Shown here piece after piece: positions 35,108-43,350 of a DNA stretch of 64,000 nucleotides. Origin of the DNA: Microbacterium sp. TPD7012 (GTDB lineage: Bacteria > Actinomycetota > Actinomycetes > Actinomycetales > Microbacteriaceae); contig NZ_QDFV01000004.1 in NCBI RefSeq assembly GCF_003075395.1, forward strand, positions 186,399 to 250,398, in the 5' to 3' direction. A model generated the notes under the pieces. The model saw only the letters and a list, made by a program, of their open reading frames with translations. It had not been told where the DNA came from and did not search any database. Positions within the stretch are counted from its first letter, which is position 1, and each line of letters opens with the position of its first letter. Both the position numbers and the translations under genes were made by a program.

Positions 35108-35398
35108 TCAGGCCCTCGAGTCTCCGTCGATCGCCTCGTCCTCGGCTTCGGCGTCCGCGTCGGTCCGGGCGCCCGAGGTGCGGCTCTCGCGACGCTCGAG
35201 CAGGCGAGCGGAGGCATCGGTCAGGGGGGCGCGCAGGAACAGCATCGAGATGCTCACGCCGATGAGGGCCGAGAAGATCGCGGCGAGCCACCAGAACTCG
35301 CGGAAGATCGGGAAGAAGAACCAGAGGATCGCGAGCGGGACGAGGAACGCCAGCAGCCGCAGCACGGTGTAGACGAGGAAAGGGGCGGTCTTCTTCAC
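35108..35398 (-). CDS. DUF4229 membrane protein
   Basis: A 96-aa protein with two membrane helices (FLVYTVLRLLAFLVPLAILWFFF and FWWLAAIFSALIGVSISMLFL) and an acidic/charged C-terminal tail (ARTDADAEAEDEAIDGDSRA). It matches the DUF4229 family, often adjacent to menaquinone genes; role unknown. It starts at GTG 35398. It is convergent with menA; the 132-bp gap between them contains only an imperfect G/C-rich hairpin. Confidence 0.83.
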   Translation of the reverse strand: MKKTAPFLVYTVLRLLAFLVPLAILWFFFPIFREFWWLAAIFSALIGVSISMLFLRAPLTDASARLLERRESRTSGARTDADAEAEDEAIDGDSRA

Positions 35399-35439
35399 CC
35401 CGTCAGTCTACGTTCGCGCCCTATGAGCTCCCCGACCGC

Positions 35440-36345
35440 TCAGCCGTCGATGCCGAGGCCGGCGAACGGGATGCCGCGCACCACGCGTCGCCACGGATGC
35501 TCGCCGAGCGACCAGAGGAGCCTCTCGTCCGGATCGAGCGCGAGGTCCTCGCAGCCGACAGGCAGGGAGACCGGGTCTCGCTCGAGTCGGTCGCGCGTGC
35601 CGCGCCAGAGGATGCCGGGGCGCAGCCGGTCCGACTGCGAGACGAAATAGCGGTCTCCCCAGCGGACGGCGCCCTGCATCGAGCGGATGCCGGGGGCGAA
35701 GCGCTCCGCCTCCTCGAATCGGTCATCGTCGCCATCCGGGATGTCGAACTCGCCGATCCGGCCGCTGCCGTCGGTGCGGTACTCGCCGATGAGCACGCGG
35801 CGCAGCGGTTCGCCGTCGGCGTCGAAAACGCGGCCGAGGTAGGAGCACCGCAGATCCACCGGATGCACCCTGGTCCGCACCGCGACCAGCGCGGTCGCTC
35901 GCCAGCCGCGGCCGCGGGCTCCGGCCAGTCGCCGGGCGAGGGAGCCGCGCACGCGGCGGATGTCGGAGAGGTCGAACTCCCAGATGCCGCGACCGGTCGC
36001 CGCCACGAACAGGCGATCGTCGAACCAGGCGAGCCCGCCGGCGTGGATCTGCGCCGGCAGGAGCTCGCCGTCGTCGTCATCCACCGCGAGCAGCACGTCG
36101 AGGTGCCGTGACCGCTCCAGATCGACGAAGGCGACCCGGGAGGCGAGGTGGTTCCTGGCGCGGTCCTGGCGGAACCAGCTGACGGCGAGGGTGCGCCGCC
36201 CGCGCCAGAGGCCGAGATCGATGCCCTGCGGGTACCAGCGCTGAGTCCAGGACCGGGCGCTGAGCCACCGCAGATCCAGGGTGTCGCGCCGCTTCTGGCG
36301 CACGGGGCGCCAGGTCGATCCGAAGGGCCAGAGCATGCCGTCCAT
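35440..36345 (-). CDS. Uncharacterised protein, possibly propeller-like
   Basis: A 301-aa protein with no family I can name. Regular W/F-D strands recur: GGLAWFDDRLFVAATGRGIWEFDLSDI, GAVRWGDRYFVSQSDRLRPGILWRG, LALDPDERLLWSLGEHPWRRVVRGIPFAGL. These suggest a beta-propeller or similar repeat fold, with a DDDD-rich acidic segment. There is no signal peptide. The ATG at 36345 (MDGMLWPFGSTWRP) is chosen; another is nine bases inside. It is divergent from the nonulosonate polymer genes and may belong to their function. Confidence 0.65.
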   Translation of the reverse strand: MDGMLWPFGSTWRPVRQKRRDTLDLRWLSARSWTQRWYPQGIDLGLWRGRRTLAVSWFRQDRARNHLASRVAFVDLERSRHLDVLLAVDDDDGELLPAQIHAGGLAWFDDRLFVAATGRGIWEFDLSDIRRVRGSLARRLAGARGRGWRATALVAVRTRVHPVDLRCSYLGRVFDADGEPLRRVLIGEYRTDGSGRIGEFDIPDGDDDRFEEAERFAPGIRSMQGAVRWGDRYFVSQSDRLRPGILWRGTRDRLERDPVSLPVGCEDLALDPDERLLWSLGEHPWRRVVRGIPFAGLGIDG

Positions 36346-36489
36346 CGTCGCCGATCGGAGGCCGCGGCGCGAACTCGCCCACGCGCGGCGCGGGGAGACC
36401 GCGCAGGACACCGCGCGTTCACCTGCGCGTCCCCGGTCGGCAACGAACGCCTGACACCATGCCTGACACCGCTCACCACCGGGAGATCC

Positions 36490-37470
36490 GTGCGCACACC
36501 CCTCGTCACCGTCATCCTGCCTGCCAAGGACGCCGGCGAGTACATCGGGACGACGCTGGAGACGCTCACCCGCCAGTTCGCCGACCCGTCTGCGCTCAAG
36601 CTCGTCGCGATCGACGACGGATCCCGCGATGACACGGGGTCGATCATGCAGCGCTACGCGGAGCGCTTCGGGCGGGCCGAGCTGGTGCGCAATCCGCGGC
36701 CGCGCGGGCTGGCGAGTGCGCGCAACCAGGGGCTGGCGCATGTCGAGGGAGAGGCCTTCTGCTTCCTCGACGGCGACGACTGGATGCAGCCGCGGCGCCT
36801 CGAGGTGCTCGCTTCGCGGCTCGGCGAACTCGGCTGCGACTTCCTCCGCACCGACCACGTCACGGTGACCGCGGGCCGTCGCGCTCTGGTGCGCGCGCCG
36901 CACCCCTGGCGCGAGCAGGTCACACCGGCGCGGGAGGCGATCCTCCCAGAGAACGAGTCCACGATGGTCGACTACCCCTTCGCGTGGGCGGGCCTCTTCC
37001 ACCGTCGGATCATCGACCGCGGCCTGGCCGCCTTCCCGCCCGGCCTGTTCACGGCGGAGGACCGCCCGTGGATCTGGCGACTGCACCTGCGGGCCGACAG
37101 CTTCGCCGTCGTCGACGCGCCCGCGCTGCTCTACCGGCGCGGTGTCACGACCTCGCTGACGCAGGTGCGGGATCGGCGCCAGCTCGACTTCGCGAAGGCG
37201 ATGCACCAGGTGCTCGACACCGTCGACACGGACTCCGAAGCCGACCGCTTCCGCGCGAAGGCCGTGTGGACCGCGCTCGCGCTGAGCTCCCACCACCTCG
37301 TGCGCGCCCGGAGGATGCGACCGGCGCTGCGTGCCGAGATGCGCGCCGGCATCCGCGACGTGCTGGCGAGGCTCCCCGATGCCGAGGTCACCGCCGTGCT
37401 CGGACGCTTCGACGGCCCGCGTCGGCGCGTGCTCGCACGGGTGCTCCGGCAGGCGGGGAGGGCGTCGTGA
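36490..37470 (+). CDS. Family 2 glycosyltransferase
   Basis: A 326-aa GT-A enzyme. VTVILPAKDAGEYIGTTLETLTRQ begins the fold, LVAIDDGSRDD and FLDGDDWMQPRR are the nucleotide-sugar and DxD metal motifs, and TAEDRPWIWRLHL is the ED catalytic-base motif. The GTG at 36490 follows GGGAG with 4-nt spacing. It is first in a run of overlapping genes for nonulosonic acid activation and polymerisation, so it probably adds a linkage or primer sugar of a cell-surface polymer. Confidence 0.88.
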   Translation: MRTPLVTVILPAKDAGEYIGTTLETLTRQFADPSALKLVAIDDGSRDDTGSIMQRYAERFGRAELVRNPRPRGLASARNQGLAHVEGEAFCFLDGDDWMQPRRLEVLASRLGELGCDFLRTDHVTVTAGRRALVRAPHPWREQVTPAREAILPENESTMVDYPFAWAGLFHRRIIDRGLAAFPPGLFTAEDRPWIWRLHLRADSFAVVDAPALLYRRGVTTSLTQVRDRRQLDFAKAMHQVLDTVDTDSEADRFRAKAVWTALALSSHHLVRARRMRPALRAEMRAGIRDVLARLPDAEVTAVLGRFDGPRRRVLARVLRQAGRAS

Positions 37471-38840
37471 CCCAGCTCTTCGCCCTGCACAGCGCCTACG
37501 GACTCGCGACGGCGTCCGCGGCGATCGATGCCGGGCTGCTCGACACGACGACGCCCGAGCATGTCGACCGCCTCCTCGTCCCGTTCACCTCGTCGCGCGT
37601 CCCGGAGACCACCGTGGGCATCGCCGTCGACCCGGCGCTGCGCTCCCTGCGGGAGCGGTTCGGTCGCATCGAGGAGCTCGAGGGGATCCTCGGGCCGCTG
37701 CATCCGAGCTCGTGGGAACCGTCCGACGGCGACCTGCCCATCCTCGAGCGCCTCCTCACCCGCGTCTGGTCGCTGGATCCGCACGATCTGGAGCTGTTCG
37801 TGCAGAGTCCGCAGGTCGCACCGGCGCGCACGCTGATGTCGCTGTTCCCGCACGCCCGCATCACCGTGATCGGCGACGGCCTGATGACCTACTCGCCGAT
37901 GCGGGTGCGCCTGCCGCACACGGTCGCCGCCCGCATCGGACGCGTCGTGCACGCCGACGTCGTGCCCGGTGTGCGCCCGCTCGTCGGATCGCCGCACGCC
38001 GAGATCGTGCCGGTGCCTCCCGCGGTCTTCGCCGCCGCGCTCAGAGAGACGGATGCCGCGGAGACGGATGCCGCGGAGACGGACGCCCTGTTCGACGAGG
38101 AGCTCCCCACCGTGCTCGTGCTCGGGCAGTACCTCTCGGCCCTCGGGCTGATGAGCCCCGCCGAGGAGATCGCCCTCCAGGAGCAGATGATCGACCGCGC
38201 CGCACGGTGGTCGCCACGGCGCATCGTCTTCAAGCCGCATCCGTCGGCTCCTCCGCTGCTGACCGATGCGGTGCGGGCGCGGGCGACGGCGCAGGGTGCG
38301 GCCTTCGAGGAGTATCGCGGCGGCCTCGCCGCCGAGCTGCTGGCCGAGCGGCTCGACGCCGTGGCCGTGGTGGCGGGGTTCTCCACCGCGCTCCCGACCG
38401 TGCACGCGCTGTTCGGCCGGGCGATCGGTGCGGCCGGCGCCGATACTGTGCTCCGGCGGCTGACCCCGTTCGAGAACAGCAACAGGATCCCGGCGACCAT
38501 CGTCGACGCCCTCACCCGCGAGCGCTCGCCGTACGCCGATCCCGCACGCCTGCAGCTGCTGGTCGACGCGGTCGGCTATTCGATGCAGCCGGAGCTCGCC
38601 GGGCACCTGCGACCCCGGGCCGAAGAGTTCCTCCGCGGGCTCGATGCGCGCGAGCGCGACCGGTACTTCGCGCCGGAGAGGCTCGCCGACCTGCGGCTGC
38701 CCGGGGCCCCGGCCGACGGCATCGTGCGACGGATGCTGCGCCCTGCCGGGGGAGTGGGCAGAGTCGAGGAGTGGCGGCTCACGGCCATCGGCGCTCGCCG
38801 CAGGGTCGGGCGGGCATGGCGGGCGATACGAGGGAGATGA
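37467..38840 (+). CDS. Polysialyltransferase-like protein
   Basis: A 457-aa protein resembling alpha-2,8-polysialyltransferase (GT52-like) proteins: QLFALHSAYGLATASAAIDAG at the N-terminus, then ARITVIGDGLMTYSPMRVRLP, RIVFKPHPSAPP (the HP motif that contacts CMP-sialic acid) and AGFSTALPTVHALFG (the S-T-A region near the other catalytic site). It would move sialic-like residues from CMP-sugar to a growing chain. It starts at GTG 37467 overlapping the previous stop. A 15-bp unit is repeated three times (38045-38086), giving ETDAAETDAAETDA in a loop. Confidence 0.78.
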   Translation: MTQLFALHSAYGLATASAAIDAGLLDTTTPEHVDRLLVPFTSSRVPETTVGIAVDPALRSLRERFGRIEELEGILGPLHPSSWEPSDGDLPILERLLTRVWSLDPHDLELFVQSPQVAPARTLMSLFPHARITVIGDGLMTYSPMRVRLPHTVAARIGRVVHADVVPGVRPLVGSPHAEIVPVPPAVFAAALRETDAAETDAAETDALFDEELPTVLVLGQYLSALGLMSPAEEIALQEQMIDRAARWSPRRIVFKPHPSAPPLLTDAVRARATAQGAAFEEYRGGLAAELLAERLDAVAVVAGFSTALPTVHALFGRAIGAAGADTVLRRLTPFENSNRIPATIVDALTRERSPYADPARLQLLVDAVGYSMQPELAGHLRPRAEEFLRGLDARERDRYFAPERLADLRLPGAPADGIVRRMLRPAGGVGRVEEWRLTAIGARRRVGRAWRAIRGR

Positions 38841-40012
38841 CGGTGGAGACGACGGTGGAGACGACGGTGCCGAGGACGGTGGCGATCATTCCGGCGCGCG
38901 GTGGATCGAAGCAGGTCCCGCGCAAGAATCTGCAGCGGGTCGGCGGTGTTCCCCTCGTCGAGCGCGCGGTGCGGGCGGCAGTGGCGGCGACCATCGACCT
39001 GGTCGTGGTCTCGACGGACGACGAGGAGATCGCGGCGGTGAGCGCGGCGGCCGGCGCGCGGGTGGTCCGTCGGCCGGCAGAGCTCTCCGGCGACACCGCC
39101 GCATCGGAGAGCGCGATCCTGCATGCGCTCGACGCACTCGAGGCCGACGGCGAGCGTTTCGACATCGTGGCCTTCCTGCAGGCGACGTCGCCCTTCATCC
39201 CGAGCGATGACCTGTCCGCAGCGGTCGACGAGGTGCGCGCCGATCGCGCCGACAGCGTCTTCTCGGCGCACCAGACCTATGGGTTCCTGTGGCGGCGCGA
39301 CGCCGAGGGCGCGGCGGTCGCGATCAACCACGACGCATCGCACCGGCCGCGGCGTCAGGACCGGGAGCCGCACCACCTCGAGACGGGCGCCTTCTACGTC
39401 TTCCGCGCCGAGGGGTTCCGTCAGAGCCGACACCGCTTCTTCGGGCGCACCCGCGTCGCCGAGGTGCCCGAGTGGACGGCGATCGAGATCGACGACGAGC
39501 ACCAGCTGCGCATCGCGCGTGCGCTCGCCGCACTGCATGACACCGTCGGCCCGATCCCGGTGCGGGCCGTCGTCACCGACTTCGACGGCGTGCACACCGA
39601 TGACACGGCGATCATCGACGCCGACGGCGGGGAGCGCGTGCGCGTCAGCCGTGAGGACGGCATGGGCGTGGCGCTGCTGCGCCGGGCGGGGGTGCCGATG
39701 CTGATCCTGTCGACCGAGGTCAATCCCGTCGTCCGCGCGCGCGCCGACAAACTGCGCGTCCCGGTGCTGCACGGCATCGAGGACAAGGAGGCCGCCCTGC
39801 GAGTCTGGGCGCACGACAACGATCTGCCCCTCGCCGACATCGCCTATCTCGGCAACGACGTCAACGACCTCCCCGCCCTGCGCATCGTCGGCTGGCCGAT
39901 CGCGGTCGCGGATGCGCATCCGCTGGTCCTCGCGGAGGCCCGCGTCGTGCTGCGGCGTCGCGGCGGCGACGGTGCTGTTCGCGAGCTGGTCGAGCGGGTG
40001 TTGTCGAGCTGA
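38837..40012 (+). CDS. CMP-nonulosonate cytidylyltransferase fused to KdsC-like phosphatase
   Basis: A 391-aa two-domain enzyme. Residues about 12-235 are a NeuA-type cytidylyltransferase (VAIIPARGGSKQVPRKNLQ, then FLQATSPFI and LETGAFYVFRAEGF). Residues about 240-391 are a HAD phosphatase of the KdsC/NeuA-C type with the nucleophile motif VVTDFDGVHTDD, then LILSTE, and GNDVNDLPAL. Together they would dephosphorylate the 9-phosphate product and activate the sugar as CMP-nonulosonate. It starts at 38837 overlapping the previous stop (ATGA). The N-terminus has a short VETT repeat. Confidence 0.88.
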   Translation: MTVETTVETTVPRTVAIIPARGGSKQVPRKNLQRVGGVPLVERAVRAAVAATIDLVVVSTDDEEIAAVSAAAGARVVRRPAELSGDTAASESAILHALDALEADGERFDIVAFLQATSPFIPSDDLSAAVDEVRADRADSVFSAHQTYGFLWRRDAEGAAVAINHDASHRPRRQDREPHHLETGAFYVFRAEGFRQSRHRFFGRTRVAEVPEWTAIEIDDEHQLRIARALAALHDTVGPIPVRAVVTDFDGVHTDDTAIIDADGGERVRVSREDGMGVALLRRAGVPMLILSTEVNPVVRARADKLRVPVLHGIEDKEAALRVWAHDNDLPLADIAYLGNDVNDLPALRIVGWPIAVADAHPLVLAEARVVLRRRGGDGAVRELVERVLSS

Positions 40013-40107
40013 CCGCCGCCGGTAACCCTCCGGTCGCGCGGTGTTCACCCCCGCCGCGTACCCAGGAGGGAGGGGTCCGCGAGGGCCGTTCGACGACCGG
40101 AGGAATC

Positions 40108-40980
40108 ATGACTGTCAGCATCGGCTCACGGGTGATCGGCGGCGGCCGTCCCGCCTACGTCATCGCCGAGATCGGCTTGAACCACAACGGAGACGTCGAC
40201 ATCGCGAAGCGGCTCATCGACGTCGCCGCGCGCGCCGGCGCCGACGCTGTGAAGTTCCAGAAGCGCACGCCGGAGATCTCGACCCCCGAGCACATGCGCG
40301 ACGTCCCGCGCGAGACGCCGTGGGGGACCATGAGCTATCTCGACTACCGGCGCCGTGTGGAGTTCGGCCGCGACGAGTACGTCGAGATCGGCGACCACGC
40401 CACGATGCAGGGCCTCGACTGGTTCGCCTCGCCGTGGGATGTGCCGAGCGTCGCCTTCCTCGAAGAGCTCAACGTCGTCGCCCACAAGGTGGCCTCGGCG
40501 AGCCTCACCGACACCGAGCTGCTGGTCGCCCTGCGCGAGACCGGCAAGCCCGTCATCCTCTCCACCGGGATGTCGACGATCGAGCAGATCGACCGGGCGC
40601 TCGACACGCTCGGCACGGATCGCGTCGTGCTGATGCACGCCACCTCGACCTATCCGCTCGAGCCGGAGGAGGCGAACCTGCGCGTGATCTCGACGCTCCG
40701 CGACCGCTACGCCGGCGTGCCGGTCGGCTACTCCGGCCACGAGCGCGGGCTGCAGATCTCCCTCGCGGCGGTCGCGCTCGGCGCGGTCGCGGTCGAGCGC
40801 CACATCACGCTCGACCGCACGATGTGGGGGTCCGACCACGCCGCCTCTCTCGAGCCCACCGGTCTCGAGCACCTCGTCCGCGACATCCGCGTGATCGAGA
40901 AGGCGCTCGGCGACGGCGTCAAGCGGGTGTTCGACAGCGAGCGCGCGCCGATGGCGAAGCTCCGCCGCATCCCCGCATGA
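40108..40980 (+). CDS. N-acetylneuraminate synthase-like enzyme (NeuB family, short)
   Basis: A 290-aa TIM-barrel enzyme that condenses phosphoenolpyruvate with a six-carbon sugar. Motifs are YVIAEIGLNHNGDVDIAKRLID, AGADAVKFQKRTPE, KVASASLTDTELL, STGMSTIEQI, PVGYSGHERG and HITLDRTMWGSDH. It ends near residue 290, without the C-terminal antifreeze-like SAF domain of about 60 residues that completes the active site in normal NeuB. The ATG at 40108 has CCGGAGG upstream. The short form may act on a different sugar (for example to give Kdn). Confidence 0.87.
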   Translation: MTVSIGSRVIGGGRPAYVIAEIGLNHNGDVDIAKRLIDVAARAGADAVKFQKRTPEISTPEHMRDVPRETPWGTMSYLDYRRRVEFGRDEYVEIGDHATMQGLDWFASPWDVPSVAFLEELNVVAHKVASASLTDTELLVALRETGKPVILSTGMSTIEQIDRALDTLGTDRVVLMHATSTYPLEPEEANLRVISTLRDRYAGVPVGYSGHERGLQISLAAVALGAVAVERHITLDRTMWGSDHAASLEPTGLEHLVRDIRVIEKALGDGVKRVFDSERAPMAKLRRIPA

Positions 40981-42365
40981 CGGATGCCGCGGGCATCCGC
41001 GTCATAGCGATCGCGGATGCCGACTCGTTCGTGAAGTGGTCGGCTGCCCTCCTCGGCGGCGTCCCGGGGCTTCGGCCGCATCTGCTCCTCGTGCGTACTC
41101 CGCTCACCGCCAGCGTCGAGCAGCAGCGCACGGCCCTCGCCGGCACCGGTCTGCGCCCCGAGGATGTCACGCGCGTGAGCTTCGCCGAGACGGCCGGATG
41201 GCTGGAAGGCCAGCGCCCCGATGTGGTGCTGCTGGCGGGTCGCGGACCGTTCGTCCGGCTCATGGGACGAGTGATCGACTCTCTGACGCACCGGCCGGTG
41301 ACGATCTCGGGCCTCCCCGGCATGGCGATCCCCGCGCAGCGCGGAGCGCTGGACTACCGGCGGCATACGGATCTGCTGGTGGTCCACTCGCACCGGGAGG
41401 CGCGCGCCTTCGCGGAACTCGGCCGTCACATCGGCGTCACGATGCCCACAGCGCTCGCGACCCTCCCCTTCGCGCGCCGACGCCAGCGGATGCTGCGTCC
41501 CGAGCGCGCTCGCGTCGAGGCGCTCGCCGCTCGTCCCGGTGGGGTCGCGGTCGCCGAGCGTCCGCCGCTGCCGGTCGCGGTGCGTCCGCCGGCGACCGAC
41601 ATCGTGTTCGCGGCCCAGGCGCTCGTGCCGGTCGCGCACGAGGAGCGCGTGGAGATCGCCGCGACTCTCGTGCGGGCGGCCGAGGCGGATCCCGGCCGTC
41701 GGGTCGTGGTGAAGCTGCGGTCGCGACCGGGGGAGGCCGAGACGCATCTCGAACGCGATCCCTACGTCGCCCTGCTTCCGCCCCGCCGACCCCGCAACCT
41801 CGTCTTCTCGTACGACTCGATGGCGTCGGCACTGGAGAGCGCGGCGGGCCTTGTCACCGTGAGCTCGACCGCGGCCATCGAGGCGACCGCCCTCGGCATC
41901 CCGGTGATCGCGCTCGACTCCTTCGGCGTGAGCAAGAGCCTCCTGAACACGGTGTTCGTGGGCAGCGGCCTGCTCGGCGGGCGGAACGAGGTCGTGGCCG
42001 GTCGCTTCCGGCATCCGCACCCCGACTGGCTGCGGGACAACTACTTCCATCCCGAGGCGGAGTCGGACTGGTGGCAGCGGGTGGAGGAGCTCGTGGCGAT
42101 GCGCCGGGCCGGCGCCCTTCCGCACCGTCGCGTCCCCGCAGCGCGAGGCGGTGCTCTGCACGACGCGTGGCATCGGGCGAGCGTGCTCGGGCGCGAGGAC
42201 CGGTCGCTCCGGGGCGGGCTGGCGCTGACGGTCGGAGCACCGGCCACGCGCGCTCTGTCGGCGGTGCGCCGTCGTCGGGAGCCGTCGGACGGCGGCACCT
42301 GGGCCGACCCGTCGACCGACTTCACGCTCGAGCCGAACCCGTTCCACGACTCGATCCGGCGCTGA
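40977..42365 (+). CDS. Putative glycosyltransferase, DUF6716-like
   Basis: A 462-aa cytoplasmic protein. The middle region VVVHSHREARAFAELGRHIGV and the C-terminal half VVVKLRSRPGEAETH, LVTVSSTAAIEATALGIPVIALDSFGVSKSLLNTVF resemble the donor-binding half of GT-B transferases and capsule export-type enzymes. I recall these as DUF6716 putative glycosyltransferases but cannot confirm. It starts at ATG 40977, overlapping the synthase stop, and is the last gene of the locus before a strong terminator. Confidence 0.7.
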   Translation: MTDAAGIRVIAIADADSFVKWSAALLGGVPGLRPHLLLVRTPLTASVEQQRTALAGTGLRPEDVTRVSFAETAGWLEGQRPDVVLLAGRGPFVRLMGRVIDSLTHRPVTISGLPGMAIPAQRGALDYRRHTDLLVVHSHREARAFAELGRHIGVTMPTALATLPFARRRQRMLRPERARVEALAARPGGVAVAERPPLPVAVRPPATDIVFAAQALVPVAHEERVEIAATLVRAAEADPGRRVVVKLRSRPGEAETHLERDPYVALLPPRRPRNLVFSYDSMASALESAAGLVTVSSTAAIEATALGIPVIALDSFGVSKSLLNTVFVGSGLLGGRNEVVAGRFRHPHPDWLRDNYFHPEAESDWWQRVEELVAMRRAGALPHRRVPAARGGALHDAWHRASVLGREDRSLRGGLALTVGAPATRALSAVRRRREPSDGGTWADPSTDFTLEPNPFHDSIRR

Positions 42366-42501
42366 GCCCGCGGCGCGGACATCCGGGGCCCCATTCGACG
42401 AGCTGCCTCAGGCTCTTGACGGCTGTGCAGCGGCATCCGCTCTGCCAGGGGAAATACGGACGAAGTCTCGCGCGCACGGCGATTCGCCTGCGGACACGCC
42501 G

Positions 42502-42547
42502 CGAGCGGGCCGTGGCATCCGGGATTCCCGACGCCACGGCCCGCTCG
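42502..42547. terminator. Bidirectional hairpin terminator
   Basis: CGAGCGGGCCGTGGC (42502-42516) pairs perfectly with GCCACGGCCCGCTCG (42533-42547) between two convergent genes. There is no T-tract, as usual in high-GC actinobacteria. Confidence 0.75.
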
Positions 42548-42570
42548 GCTGTGCTTCGAATGCTGTGCAC

Positions 42571-43350
42571 TCAGCTGCTGCGCTTGATCGCGCGGACCCC
42601 GACCACGAGTCCGACGATCGCGACCGCGAGCGCGGACACCCAGCCCCAGAGCACGGTGATGTCGCCGAGGTCGCCCGCGAACAGGGCGCGTTCGGCCTGC
42701 ACGACCCAGTTGATCGGGTTGACCGAGGCCACGGCCCGCATCCAGCCCGGAGCGTCGTCGAGCGGCAGCAGCATGCCCGACAGGATCAGCAGCGGGAAGA
42801 TGAGCGACTGCTGCACGCCCCAGAACAGCCACTCGCGGTCCTTCGTGGCGAGGGCCAGCGAGTAGGACAGCGACCCGAGCCCCACGCCGAAGACGGCGAG
42901 CAGCGCCAGTCCGATGAGCAGGCCCGGGATGTCGGCGGCGAACCCGAACGGCCACGCGATCAGGACGATCACCAGCGCCTGCACCACGATCGGCGCGATC
43001 TCCTTGAGTGCGCGCCCGACCAGCAGCGAGGAGCGGGCGAGCGGGGCGACGAGCGTGCGCTCGTGCGAGCCGGTCATCATCTCGTACTGCAGATTCGATC
43101 CGGTGGCTCCGGTGCCGAAGAGCACGATCATCACCAGGACCCCCGGCACGAACCAGGCGAGCGTCTCGCCGGCCGGACGCCCGGAGTCGCCGATCAGCAG
43201 CGGCGCGAACAGCCCCAGGAAGATCAGTGGCTGCAGCAGGCTGAAGATCAGCGTGAAGGGATCGCGGATCACGGGCTTGAGCTCGCGGGTGAGCACGTTC
43301 CTCGTGTCGCGCGCGAGGTTGGGGCGCACGAGCGTGTCGATGGCGGTCAT
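42571..43350 (-). CDS. ABC-2 type permease (DrrB-like)
   Basis: A 259-aa membrane subunit with six hydrophobic segments. The N-terminal region RNVLTRELKPVIRDPFTLIFSLLQPLIFLGLFAPLL is typical of DrrB exporters. It overlaps the ATPase stop (ATGA, 43347-43350), so the two form one exporter. Substrates of this class are drugs or lipids; here unknown. Confidence 0.88.
   Translation of the reverse strand: MTAIDTLVRPNLARDTRNVLTRELKPVIRDPFTLIFSLLQPLIFLGLFAPLLIGDSGRPAGETLAWFVPGVLVMIVLFGTGATGSNLQYEMMTGSHERTLVAPLARSSLLVGRALKEIAPIVVQALVIVLIAWPFGFAADIPGLLIGLALLAVFGVGLGSLSYSLALATKDREWLFWGVQQSLIFPLLILSGMLLPLDDAPGWMRAVASVNPINWVVQAERALFAGDLGDITVLWGWVSALAVAIVGLVVGVRAIKRSS

Noticed and set aside
36346..36489. 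Extension of the GT2 gene upstream of the GTG at 36490
   Set aside because: The GT-A fold starts directly at VTVILPAKD; upstream codons look non-coding, and GGGAG is placed correctly for the GTG.
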